In this document: positions 43,577-51,954 of the stretch, one piece after another
How positions within the stretch are numbered: the first letter of the stretch is position 1
How the letters are laid out: every line of letters begins with the position of its first letter
Assembly: GCF_000236705.1 (NCBI RefSeq)
Contig: NC_016599.1
Span: 1,860,001 to 1,924,000, forward strand
Reading direction: 5' to 3'
DNA from: Owenweeksia hongkongensis DSM 17368
GTDB lineage: Bacteria; Bacteroidota; Bacteroidia; Flavobacteriales; Schleiferiaceae
Length of the DNA stretch: 64,000 nt
Program-made: the position numbers and the translations under genes
Notes under the pieces: model-generated
Told to the model about the DNA's origin: nothing
Databases searched by the model: none
The model's input: only the letters and a program-made list of their open reading frames with translations

Positions 43577-44662
43577 TTGCTCAGAATAATTGACAGATAT
43601 ATAATTGGGAAGTTTCTCGCAACCTTCTTTCTAACCATAGCACTACTTCTATCCATTGCTATAGTTTTCGATATTTCTGAAAAGATTGACAACTTTGTAA
43701 CCAAAGGTGCCTCTGCTAAAGAGATAATCTTTGACTACTACCTCAATTTTGTGATGTATTATGGTAATCTCTTTAGTGCCATGATTGTATTTATCGCTAC
43801 CATTTTCTTTACCAGCCGCATGACGGCAAATACTGAGATTGTAGCGATCCTTACAGGTGGGGTTAGTTTTAGAAGATTGATGTGGCCTTATTTCATTGCT
43901 GCTACCATATTAGCAGGAATAAGCTGGGGGCTGGGCAACTATGTGATTCCTAAAACGAATGTCACCCGCCTAAACTTTGAGCACACCTACATTTCTGGTA
44001 AAAACCAAAAAGACCGGTTTAAAGACATTCATCGCCAAATTAAACCTGGGCATATTGTATATTTTGAAAATTACAATACTGAGCGAAATTCTGGTTACCA
44101 TTTTACCTACGAAGTGTTTGCAAATCATGCTATGCAAAGTAAACTCAAGGCTGATTTTATAAAACTAGATACTACCAAAAACACCTGGACCCTTGATAAT
44201 TACTCCATAAGAACTATAGACAGCACAGGCAAAGAGCACCTTAGCAGCGGAAGACAGCTAGACACTGTTTTTGATTTTAAAGCTGCAGAGATTGTACCTC
44301 GATTATTTACCATAGAAATGATGAATACTCCCGAGCTCAACGAGTTTATTGAGAAGGAAAAAATTCGAGGGTCTGAAAATTTGAATTACTACCTAATAGA
44401 AAAATACAGGCGTACCAGCTGGCCAGCTGCTACATACATTTTGGTACTTATTGGTGTAAGCTTATGCTCTAAAAAAACACGTGGAGGTTTGGGGTTAAAC
44501 ATTGCACTAGGACTGGCTATTTGTGTGGCTTACATTTTCTTTATGCAAATCTCCACCACCTTTGCCACCTTGGGTAATTTCTCTCCGCTGATGGCTGTAT
44601 GGTTCCCAAATATTGTGTTCTCCTTTATTGCATTATACATGTACTACATTGCTCCAAAGTAA
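43577..44662 (+). CDS. LptF/LptG-family lipopolysaccharide export permease
   Basis: A 361-residue permease of the LPS exporter family. The N-terminal LRIIDRYIIGKFLATFFLT and the helix pair with FSAMIVFIATIFFTSRM are characteristic. A large periplasmic jellyroll lies between helices 3 and 4, and three C-terminal helices include LGLNIALGLAICVAYIFFMQ and a final MAVWFPNIVFSF. It starts with TTG at 43577, 3 bases after the tgt stop and in the same frame; no ATG is available. The Bacteroidota tgt-lptF/G pairing is common. Which of LptF or LptG it is cannot be told here. Confidence 0.9.
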   Translation: MLRIIDRYIIGKFLATFFLTIALLLSIAIVFDISEKIDNFVTKGASAKEIIFDYYLNFVMYYGNLFSAMIVFIATIFFTSRMTANTEIVAILTGGVSFRRLMWPYFIAATILAGISWGLGNYVIPKTNVTRLNFEHTYISGKNQKDRFKDIHRQIKPGHIVYFENYNTERNSGYHFTYEVFANHAMQSKLKADFIKLDTTKNTWTLDNYSIRTIDSTGKEHLSSGRQLDTVFDFKAAEIVPRLFTIEMMNTPELNEFIEKEKIRGSENLNYYLIEKYRRTSWPAATYILVLIGVSLCSKKTRGGLGLNIALGLAICVAYIFFMQISTTFATLGNFSPLMAVWFPNIVFSFIALYMYYIAPK

Positions 44663-45566
44663 AAACTCAGATTATGCAAAGCTCCACTTTGTAGTTTTCT
44701 TGTGGGGTTTTACGGCCATACTTGGCAACCTTATTAGCATTGATGCGATACCTTTGGTGTGGCACCGTATGTGGATGGCATCCGTATTTATTTTTCTGTT
44801 TCTGATTGCCACCAAGCGCACCGATTTTAAAATTGATAAAAAAGCTTGGCGCATTATTTTGGCCGGGGTTATCATTGCTGCCCATTGGATTACTTTCTTT
44901 CATGCTATTAAAATATCTACAGTTTCCGTAGCCTTAGCTTGTGTTTCTACTGGAGCTTTTTTTGGGTCCCTTATTGAGCCTATTGTGTACAAGAGGAAAG
45001 TAGACAAATCCGAAATGTTGCTCGGTGGCTTTGTAATATTAGGCTTGTATTTAATTTTCCGCTTTGAGGGAAATTATACGGCCGGAATAATCACCGCGTT
45101 GATAAGTACTTTTTTGAGTGCCTCATTTTCTGTACTCAATAGCAAATTGGTAAAGACAAATAGTCCGTTCAGGATTACCTTTCTGGAAATGCTAGGTGGT
45201 TGGCTAGCCATAAGTCTATTTAGCCTTTACGCAATTTATTCAGGTTCACTTCAGGTTTCTGATTTTTCATTAAATGGAATGGATTGGCTTTATCTGATAA
45301 TTCTGGGGAGTATATGCACAGCTTACGCATTCATCCAGTCGGTTGCTGTAATGCGCACGTTATCTTCATTCACAGTTTTGCTTTCTATCAATCTAGAGCC
45401 TATTTATGGTATTCTCTTGGCTCTTATCTTTTTTGGCGATAGCGAAATGATGAACCCTTATTTTTATGTGGGAGCCGGTATTATTCTATCCACCGTTTTT
45501 GCCGATATTCTCATTAAGCGATACAAGAAAAAAAAGCTACCTACCGGAACCAACCCAAGCGTATAG
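44649..45566 (+). CDS. EamA/DMT-family transporter
   Basis: About 305 residues with ten hydrophobic helices in two EamA repeats (first LHFVVFLWGFTAILGNL and last YFYVGAGIILSTVFADILI), followed by a Lys-rich tail. Drug/metabolite transporter proteins export metabolites or amino acids; the substrate is not predictable. The start is taken as TTG at 44649 because helix 1 begins soon after; the long frame from 44613 overlaps the permease gene more. No ATG precedes the first helix, so the start is uncertain. Confidence 0.85.
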   Translation: MLQSKNSDYAKLHFVVFLWGFTAILGNLISIDAIPLVWHRMWMASVFIFLFLIATKRTDFKIDKKAWRIILAGVIIAAHWITFFHAIKISTVSVALACVSTGAFFGSLIEPIVYKRKVDKSEMLLGGFVILGLYLIFRFEGNYTAGIITALISTFLSASFSVLNSKLVKTNSPFRITFLEMLGGWLAISLFSLYAIYSGSLQVSDFSLNGMDWLYLIILGSICTAYAFIQSVAVMRTLSSFTVLLSINLEPIYGILLALIFFGDSEMMNPYFYVGAGIILSTVFADILIKRYKKKKLPTGTNPSV

Positions 45567-45665
45567 GATAAGCCACATTTTGAGCCAGCTTTCATACTCG
45601 CGGATTTTTAGGTTTCTCCTTTCTCAAAATTTGTAATTTGCACCCCCATTTAGAAAATGACGTTT

Positions 45666-46619
45666 ATGGATTATTTGGACTTTGAAAAGCCAATACAGGA
45701 GCTTGAGGAACAACTGGAAAAAACCAGAAACCTAGAGCAGGAAACCCAAGTGGACATGGGTAAAACCGTTAAAGAAATTGAGAAAAAGCTGATAGCTACC
45801 AAAAAAGATATTTACAAAAACCTTTCACCCTGGCAGCGCGTACAGCTGAGCCGTCATCCACAGAGGCCTTACACACTTGCCTACATTGAGGCAATTACAG
45901 AAGGAAACTTTCTTGAACTTCATGGTGATAGAAATGTGAAGGATGACAAAGCCATGGTAGGTGGCTGGGGCATGGTTGGTGATCAATCTGTAATGTTTGT
46001 TGGTCAACAAAAAGGGGTAAATACCAAAATGCGACAGTATCGCAACTTTGGAATGGCGAATCCTGAAGGCTATCGCAAAGCAATGCGCCTGATGAAAATG
46101 GCGGAAAAATTCAATCGTCCAATCGTTACTCTTATTGATACTCCCGGAGCATTTCCAGGGCTAGAAGCTGAGGAACGTGGACAAGGCGAAGCTATTGCCA
46201 AAAACCTTTATGACATGTCACTTCTAAAGGTTCCTGTAATCTGTATAGTGATAGGCGAAGGTGCCTCTGGTGGTGCTTTGGGCATCGGAGTAGGCGATAA
46301 AGTATTGATGCTCGAAAACTCATGGTACTCGGTGATTTCTCCCGAAAACTGTTCTACCATCCTTTGGAGAACCTGGGATTATAAAGAGCAAGCCGCGGCT
46401 GCCCTTAAGCTTACCGCAGATGATATGCTTAAGAACAAACTGATTGATGGCATCATTAAAGAACCACTGGGTGGGGCACACAATGATCCCGCTGCTATGT
46501 TTGACACTGTAAAAACCGAGATTCTGAAAAATATTGAGAAGCTTTCCAAACTTGATTCTGAAAAGCTAATCAACCAAAGGATAAACAAGTTTAGCAAAAT
46601 GGGCTACTTTAACGAGTAA
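45666..46619 (+). CDS. accA: Acetyl-CoA carboxylase carboxyltransferase alpha subunit
   Basis: About 317 residues. I take ATG 45666 ([17 protein letters not shown], matching usual flavobacterial AccA starts), with 45657 as an alternative. Carboxyltransferase motifs are present: [34 protein letters not shown], and [23 protein letters not shown], plus [17 protein letters not shown]. With AccD it transfers carboxyl from biotin to acetyl-CoA for fatty acid synthesis. A terminator follows. Confidence 0.97.
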   Translation: MDYLDFEKPIQELEEQLEKTRNLEQETQVDMGKTVKEIEKKLIATKKDIYKNLSPWQRVQLSRHPQRPYTLAYIEAITEGNFLELHGDRNVKDDKAMVGGWGMVGDQSVMFVGQQKGVNTKMRQYRNFGMANPEGYRKAMRLMKMAEKFNRPIVTLIDTPGAFPGLEAEERGQGEAIAKNLYDMSLLKVPVICIVIGEGASGGALGIGVGDKVLMLENSWYSVISPENCSTILWRTWDYKEQAAAALKLTADDMLKNKLIDGIIKEPLGGAHNDPAAMFDTVKTEILKNIEKLSKLDSEKLINQRINKFSKMGYFNE

Positions 46620-46642
46620 GCCCTTTGCAAAAAACACTCTAA

Positions 46643-46668
46643 AGAGCCTGGCTACATAGTCAGGCTCT
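46643..46668. terminator. Bidirectional terminator between accA and lipoprotein gene
   Basis: AGAGCCTG and CAGGCTCT form an 8-bp stem with a 10-base loop. T-rich sequence follows on the plus strand (TCTGTTT) and A/T-rich sequence on the other side, between convergent genes. Confidence 0.7.
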
Positions 46669-46681
46669 TCTGTTTAGGGGT

Positions 46682-47941
46682 TTACCTATTGTGCACTGCT
46701 TCTACTTGCAGGATATCCTTTATCTCCTGATGATAAACTGTTGCAGAAGCACCATTTACATTTCCTCGAAAGATTTGATTTCCACTGGCAATCAAAATTT
46801 GTTGGCTCACTTTATCATAAGCAATATCATTTGCAGAAAAATTATAAATCTGGTAAGGCTGGGTTCCATTCGATAGTTGAAAAGCGAAAATCGCATTTGT
46901 GGTTGAAACGAGTACCACGGCATTATAATCTGTAAAGAGGCAAGTAGGCTCACCCTGCAAACTAAATAGCTTGGTTAGAGTATTGGTGGATGGTTCATAG
47001 CTGTAAACAACAGTTTCACCTGTTCCTTTCACAGCTATGGTATAAATCCCACTTGATGGATTTACAATACCTATTGCACGCCCCGGTAATTGCATAGTCT
47101 TAAGTTCTGCTCCATTTGTGGCATTCAATAGTTGCAGCGAATAATTCTCCTTTCCTCTTTCCTTTGCACAAATCAACAAACCTTCATTACTGGAGCATCC
47201 ACTAATTGGTTCTAAGTCCGTTCTGGTAAGAAAAGATCTCTCGATACTTCCCTCCTTGCTATATGCTTTTACCTCACCATTTGCGGCCAGCGAGTAAACC
47301 CTTTCCTTATCATTCACCAAAGCATTATATTTTTTTACTCCTGTAGTAGAAACTATGTTATACTCCTGCTGTAGTGGTGAATATGAATACCCCCTAAGGT
47401 TACCATTGCTCTCAGGAGCTGTCACTACTCTACCCTGCCTCTCATTATATGCCAATAAATAATAGTTGCCATTAAGATACTTTTCCTCTGTCACCCCTTG
47501 ATTGTCCACCTTAATTAAAGAGCTGGCCGCGATTGAGATAAATCCTAAATATTCTAAAGGTTCTTGTTTCAAATAAATATCTAAAAAATCACTCCTGGTA
47601 TTAGTACCATTTGATGCGGTTACCCTGATGGTATACTTTCCAGAACTAAGCTCTGATTTGTTAAAGTAAAACTGAAAATTTTGCTGACTGCCACTTGCAC
47701 TCACACGATCAAATGGCAAGCCTGTATTAATTGAACCATCCAGCACATTTACAATAGGTGTTGCATCTGATTCTTTAATTTCTAACGTTACAAAAATGGT
47801 ATCTCCAAAAGAATAGGTGGTACCTTCAGCAGGTGATAGAATTTTAACCTCAGGATAAGTTTCATTTGTCTTTTTACATGAAATACTTATAATGAGGAGA
47901 CAAGAAATTAGTGAATAAATAAATGGTGTTTGATGTGTCAT
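46682..47941 (-). CDS. Lipoprotein of unknown function with Ig-like and propeller-like regions
   Basis: A 419-residue predicted lipoprotein (ILISISC lipobox region, then KKTNETYPEVKI). Residues about 30-125 look like an Ig-like fold (ILSPAEGTTYSFGDTIFVTLEI). From about 130 there are repeated short strands with recurrent G-x-V-x-Y/L patterns, as in a beta-propeller (QQILIASGNQIFRG and similar). No catalytic motif is seen. The function is unknown. It is divergent from dnaB with 63 bases between starts. Confidence 0.7.
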   Translation of the reverse strand: MTHQTPFIYSLISCLLIISISCKKTNETYPEVKILSPAEGTTYSFGDTIFVTLEIKESDATPIVNVLDGSINTGLPFDRVSASGSQQNFQFYFNKSELSSGKYTIRVTASNGTNTRSDFLDIYLKQEPLEYLGFISIAASSLIKVDNQGVTEEKYLNGNYYLLAYNERQGRVVTAPESNGNLRGYSYSPLQQEYNIVSTTGVKKYNALVNDKERVYSLAANGEVKAYSKEGSIERSFLTRTDLEPISGCSSNEGLLICAKERGKENYSLQLLNATNGAELKTMQLPGRAIGIVNPSSGIYTIAVKGTGETVVYSYEPSTNTLTKLFSLQGEPTCLFTDYNAVVLVSTTNAIFAFQLSNGTQPYQIYNFSANDIAYDKVSQQILIASGNQIFRGNVNGASATVYHQEIKDILQVEAVHNR

Positions 47942-48004
47942 GCAGCAAGCAAGTTAATAAATTTGAAACCTTTTTTGTCAATCATATAACATAGCGGATC
48001 GAGG

Positions 48005-49498
48005 ATGGAAAATGCTGGAAATAAACAATTTGCCAATCAAAAACGGCAACCAAAAAATGTAATTGAGCTAGAGAAAGGTAGGATACCGCCTCAAGCTGTA
48101 GATTTTGAGGAAGCTGTGTTGGGTGCTTTATTGATTGATAATTCCGCTATCAATCAAGTGATTGACATTCTAAGCCCCGAAAGCTTTTACAAAGAAGAAC
48201 ACCAACTTATTTTTAAAACGGTAAAAGAGCTCTTTGGTGATAGCCAGCCAGTAGATATTCTTACCGTAGCCAACCTTATGCGCAAAAATGGAGACTTGAG
48301 CTCCGTTGGTGGCGAATATTACCTGATAGAACTTAGTCAAAAAGTATCCTCATCAGCTCACTCTGAATTTCATGCACGCATTATTGTTCAAAAGCACATA
48401 CAGCGTGAAATGATACGTGTGGCCAGCACTATTATCACCAGTGCATTTGATGAAAGTACTGATGTGTTTGACCTTTTGGATCAAGCAGAACAAGATTTAT
48501 TTGAAGTAGCACACGGTAACATTGTAAAGAACTACTCCTCAGCTCATGATCTGATAAAAGAAGCTATTTCTAAAATTGAAGAAATCTCTAAACAAGAAGG
48601 CTTGAGTGGAATTCCTTCTGGATTCTCCAAAGTAGACCGCGTTACTTCAGGTTGGCAGCCTTCCGATTTGGTTATCCTTGCAGCTCGTCCGGGTATGGGT
48701 AAAACGGCTTTTGTACTTTCTATGGCTCGAAATATTGCGGTAGATCACAAACGTGCAGTGGCGGTTTTCTCCTTGGAGATGTCGTCCGTTCAGCTAATCA
48801 CTCGTTTGATTTCTAGTGAAACTGGCCTTACTTCTGAGAAATTAAGAAAAGGAAACCTGGATGACCATGAGTGGCAGCAACTTCTCACAAAAGTGAAAAA
48901 CCTGGAACGCGCTCCTTTATTTATTGATGATACTCCTGCAATTAGTGTATTTGACCTTAGGGCAAAATGTAGAAGGTTGGTTGCTCAGCATGATGTGAAG
49001 ATGATTATCATTGACTACCTACAACTAATGACTGCCGGAGGAAAGGCAGGTGGTAACCGTGAACAAGAAATTAGTACCATTTCACGTTCCTTAAAGAGTA
49101 TTGCGAAAGAACTTAATGTTCCCGTAATTGCACTATCACAGCTAAGCCGTGCTGTGGAAACGCGTGGTGGCGATAAACGTCCGATGCTTTCTGACCTTCG
49201 TGAATCTGGAGCTATTGAGCAGGATGCGGATATTGTATCCTTTATCTATCGCCCCGAATATTATGATATAACCGAGTGGGCTGATGGCTCACCTTCAGAA
49301 GGACAGGCCGAATTTATTATAGCAAAACACCGTAATGGTGGCTTAGACAACGTTCGCTTACGCTTCCAAGGTGCCATGGCCAAATTCTCTGACCTTGAAG
49401 AAAATGAAGGTTTAGAGAGCATGGTACTGGAATCCAAAATGAACACCGGCAGCTTCCTTGATGAAGATGATGACCCTTATGATGAACAACCGTTTTAA
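48005..49498 (+). CDS. dnaB: Replicative DNA helicase
   Basis: A 497-residue DnaB. The N-terminal domain (about 25-130; PPQAVDFEEAVLGALLID) is followed by the RecA-like domain. Walker A is LAARPGMGKTAFVL, Walker B is IIIDYLQLMTAG, and VPVIALSQLSRAVETRGGDKRP and DLRESGAIEQDADIVSFIYRPEYY are hallmarks. No intein is present. It unwinds the replication fork as a hexamer. The next gene begins inside its 3' end. Confidence 0.98.
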   Translation: MENAGNKQFANQKRQPKNVIELEKGRIPPQAVDFEEAVLGALLIDNSAINQVIDILSPESFYKEEHQLIFKTVKELFGDSQPVDILTVANLMRKNGDLSSVGGEYYLIELSQKVSSSAHSEFHARIIVQKHIQREMIRVASTIITSAFDESTDVFDLLDQAEQDLFEVAHGNIVKNYSSAHDLIKEAISKIEEISKQEGLSGIPSGFSKVDRVTSGWQPSDLVILAARPGMGKTAFVLSMARNIAVDHKRAVAVFSLEMSSVQLITRLISSETGLTSEKLRKGNLDDHEWQQLLTKVKNLERAPLFIDDTPAISVFDLRAKCRRLVAQHDVKMIIIDYLQLMTAGGKAGGNREQEISTISRSLKSIAKELNVPVIALSQLSRAVETRGGDKRPMLSDLRESGAIEQDADIVSFIYRPEYYDITEWADGSPSEGQAEFIIAKHRNGGLDNVRLRFQGAMAKFSDLEENEGLESMVLESKMNTGSFLDEDDDPYDEQPF

Positions 49499-50750
49499 AA
49501 CACTTTTTCTCACATTTTTACTGCTACTTAGCATTGGCGGAAAGTCGGCCTACCTACTAATCCCAATGGATGAAGAAGGGCAAACTAATCACCTGAAAGC
49601 TTACGGAATTGCTTACTGGGTATTGCAGCAAGAAGTGGAAATGGAGTGGTTGTTAAACTATCGAGGTGGTAGTTTTTTGATTCCTTATAATGATGCTTTT
49701 AAAATAGAGTGTCAAATACGAAATGTTTCTTTTGAAAAAATAAGTGATGCCTCTGCGGCTCAAATTCGTCAGGAACTGAGTAGTCCAGCGGTGAATATGA
49801 ATGTGGTGAAATTGGAGAAAGTTCCAAAAATTGCTGTGTATTCACCAAAGTCTAAACTCCCCTGGGATGATGCTGTAACACTGGTTCTCACTTATGCCGA
49901 AATCCCTTATGACTTGGTTTATGACGAAGAAGTATTAAATGACCTTCTTCCCATGTATGACTGGCTGCATCTGCATCACGAAGATTTTACCGGCCAATAT
50001 GGAAAGTTTTATGCCGCCTTTAGAAATGCACCCTGGTACATTCAGCAAAAAAATGAGGCTGAGAGTGAAGCTAAGAGAATGGGATTTAACAAGGTAAGTG
50101 AGCAGAAGTTGGCTGTGGCCCAAAAAATTAAAGAGTACACCATTGGTGGCGGATTTTTATTTGCAATGTGCTCTGCTACGGATAGCTATGATATTTCACT
50201 TTCTGCAGCCGGAGTGGATATTTGCGAGCCTATGTTTGATGGAGATGCTTCTGATCCGAATTATCAAAACAAACTCGACTACACACAGACTTTGGCTTTT
50301 AAAAATTATAAGCTTAGCCAAAACCCCATGGAATACGAGTTTTCTAACATTGATGTTACTCAAACACGTAAAGTAAAACCTGAGAAAGATTATTTCACTC
50401 TTTTTGAATTCTCGGCAAAATGGGATGTGATTCCAACTATGCTCTGTCAAAATCATACTCAAATTGTGAAAGGCTTTATGGGACAAACTACAGCCTTCAA
50501 CAAGTCTTTGATAAAATCTGATGTATTAATAATGGGAGAGCTAAAATCGGCAGGTGAAGCTCGTTACATTCACGGTGAAATGGGAAAAGGTACTTGGACG
50601 TTTTATGGCGGTCATGATCCTGAAGATTATCAGCATCGTGTGGGTGATCCAAAGACGGAATTAGAACTATATCCAAATTCTCCTGGGTACCGCCTCATCC
50701 TGAACAACATTCTTTTTCCTGCTGCCAAAAAGGAAAAGCAGAAGACCTAA
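49479..50750 (+). CDS. Conserved secreted protein, annotated in relatives as asparagine synthetase B
   Basis: About 423 residues, overlapping the dnaB end by 20 bases. I take the ATG at 49479, so that NNRFKTLFLTFLLLLSIGG forms a signal peptide; the longer frame from 49458 is Met-rich. The region YLLIPMDEEGQTNHLKAYGIAYWVLQQ and LNYRGGSFLIP are strongly conserved in my memory of Bacteroidota genomes, where this family is often labelled asparagine synthetase B. I see no glutaminase Cys or ATP-PPase motif, and the label looks misleading. The dnaB neighbourhood is conserved in the phylum, as far as I recall. The function is unknown. Confidence 0.75.
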   Translation: MMNNRFKTLFLTFLLLLSIGGKSAYLLIPMDEEGQTNHLKAYGIAYWVLQQEVEMEWLLNYRGGSFLIPYNDAFKIECQIRNVSFEKISDASAAQIRQELSSPAVNMNVVKLEKVPKIAVYSPKSKLPWDDAVTLVLTYAEIPYDLVYDEEVLNDLLPMYDWLHLHHEDFTGQYGKFYAAFRNAPWYIQQKNEAESEAKRMGFNKVSEQKLAVAQKIKEYTIGGGFLFAMCSATDSYDISLSAAGVDICEPMFDGDASDPNYQNKLDYTQTLAFKNYKLSQNPMEYEFSNIDVTQTRKVKPEKDYFTLFEFSAKWDVIPTMLCQNHTQIVKGFMGQTTAFNKSLIKSDVLIMGELKSAGEARYIHGEMGKGTWTFYGGHDPEDYQHRVGDPKTELELYPNSPGYRLILNNILFPAAKKEKQKT

Positions 50751-50772
50751 TCTAATCTGAATGAACTCGTAT

Positions 50773-51855
50773 TTAATAGTTAGGAGGAATGAAGAACTCT
50801 CCCGTGTTTTCAATATGTTTAATAATGCTGTCTGAAATATCAAACTGACTTTTTAATACTTTGACTCTATCCTCAGCATAAATATCCTGAAAATAAATTC
50901 TTCTGGGATTAACTTTGAGGGCTTCACCTACAGCATTATCGTTTCCCATAAAAGGTTTCATTAAGTCCTTATCTATAAATCGATTAAAATTGGGGAAAGA
51001 ATATCCAATCACAATCAAATCTGAAGTGTTAGCCATTATTTCCTTTGCCCTGTCAAAATACTCTCGGCTTAGCCCCCTCTTTTCCCAAGCAAAATTAATC
51101 ATGTAATCCGCTTCGATGTCTTCAAAAAAATTCATGGCTTTTATTTTCTCCAATACTTCTTTTAAACTCATATTTGAAAACACATCTATCAGGTTTTCGA
51201 TAATTTCTTCTTCCCTTTTGTTACGCAGACCTAAACCCGCTACTCCATTTAAGTGAATGACTTTTGCTGTTTCTACATCATTCTTAGTTATACTTCTATA
51301 GCTACCACCACGTGGGAGTGACTTTAACTCCTCAGAGGTTGTTCTAAGATTCTGTTCAAAGCCAAAGTGATTAAACGCCAACTCCAACTGCATATCATAA
51401 TTCCATGATATAAAATGCAAATTATCAGGTAAAGTGGGCACCGTATTGCTCCCCAAATAGTATGCTAATAGCCTAAAGTATCGATTGTCAATAGGAGCCT
51501 GATGTTCTCTGGCTCTAAATTCGAGTAGTTCAGGGATAGGTAATTGTTCAAGTAAAAAATATAATAGAACTGTACGCTTCAATCTTTTGAGGTTTTCGCT
51601 ATTACTTCCTTCCTGATGGAAGAATACTTTTGCTGCTGTATCAATAGAATAATAGATATCATGCTTTTCTGCTAACCAAAGTAGATCCTGGTAAATTCTT
51701 TTCATACCTAGATCATCCTTTTCTGCAACGTCATTGAAACATCCCACCAATGCCCTTAATCCATCCTTGAATTGATTCACAACTGGAAGTGCCGATGCAC
51801 TCGCTCCTGCTCCTAATAGATAGGTTATATTTTTTGGCGAATTAGTATCCATCAT
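50773..51855 (-). CDS. SIR2-like NAD-binding protein
   Basis: A 360-residue soluble protein with SIR2-like motifs: an NAD loop YLLGAGASASALP at about 12-24, SWNYDMQLELAF near 151, a catalytic-type His in VIHLNGVAG near 200, and VIGYSFPNFNRFID near 283. No zinc-binding Cys set of protein deacetylases is seen, so it belongs with SIR2-like domains, many of which degrade NAD in anti-phage defence. It is a single gene without an obvious partner: neighbours are a secreted protein gene and a porin. A role in defence is possible but not shown. Confidence 0.75.
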   Translation of the reverse strand: MMDTNSPKNITYLLGAGASASALPVVNQFKDGLRALVGCFNDVAEKDDLGMKRIYQDLLWLAEKHDIYYSIDTAAKVFFHQEGSNSENLKRLKRTVLLYFLLEQLPIPELLEFRAREHQAPIDNRYFRLLAYYLGSNTVPTLPDNLHFISWNYDMQLELAFNHFGFEQNLRTTSEELKSLPRGGSYRSITKNDVETAKVIHLNGVAGLGLRNKREEEIIENLIDVFSNMSLKEVLEKIKAMNFFEDIEADYMINFAWEKRGLSREYFDRAKEIMANTSDLIVIGYSFPNFNRFIDKDLMKPFMGNDNAVGEALKVNPRRIYFQDIYAEDRVKVLKSQFDISDSIIKHIENTGEFFIPPNY

Positions 51856-51954
51856 AACAGTAAAAACAATTTGTGATAAATTAAACCTCCGCTCCTTAGC
51901 TAAAGACCGGTTAATATTTCATCCAAAAGACTTTAAAAGTTGTTTAACAGTCTA

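Noticed and set aside
48005-49498. Replication origin near dnaB
   Set aside because: dnaB is not usually linked to the origin in Bacteroidota, and no DnaA-box cluster (TTATCCACA-like) was noticed nearby.
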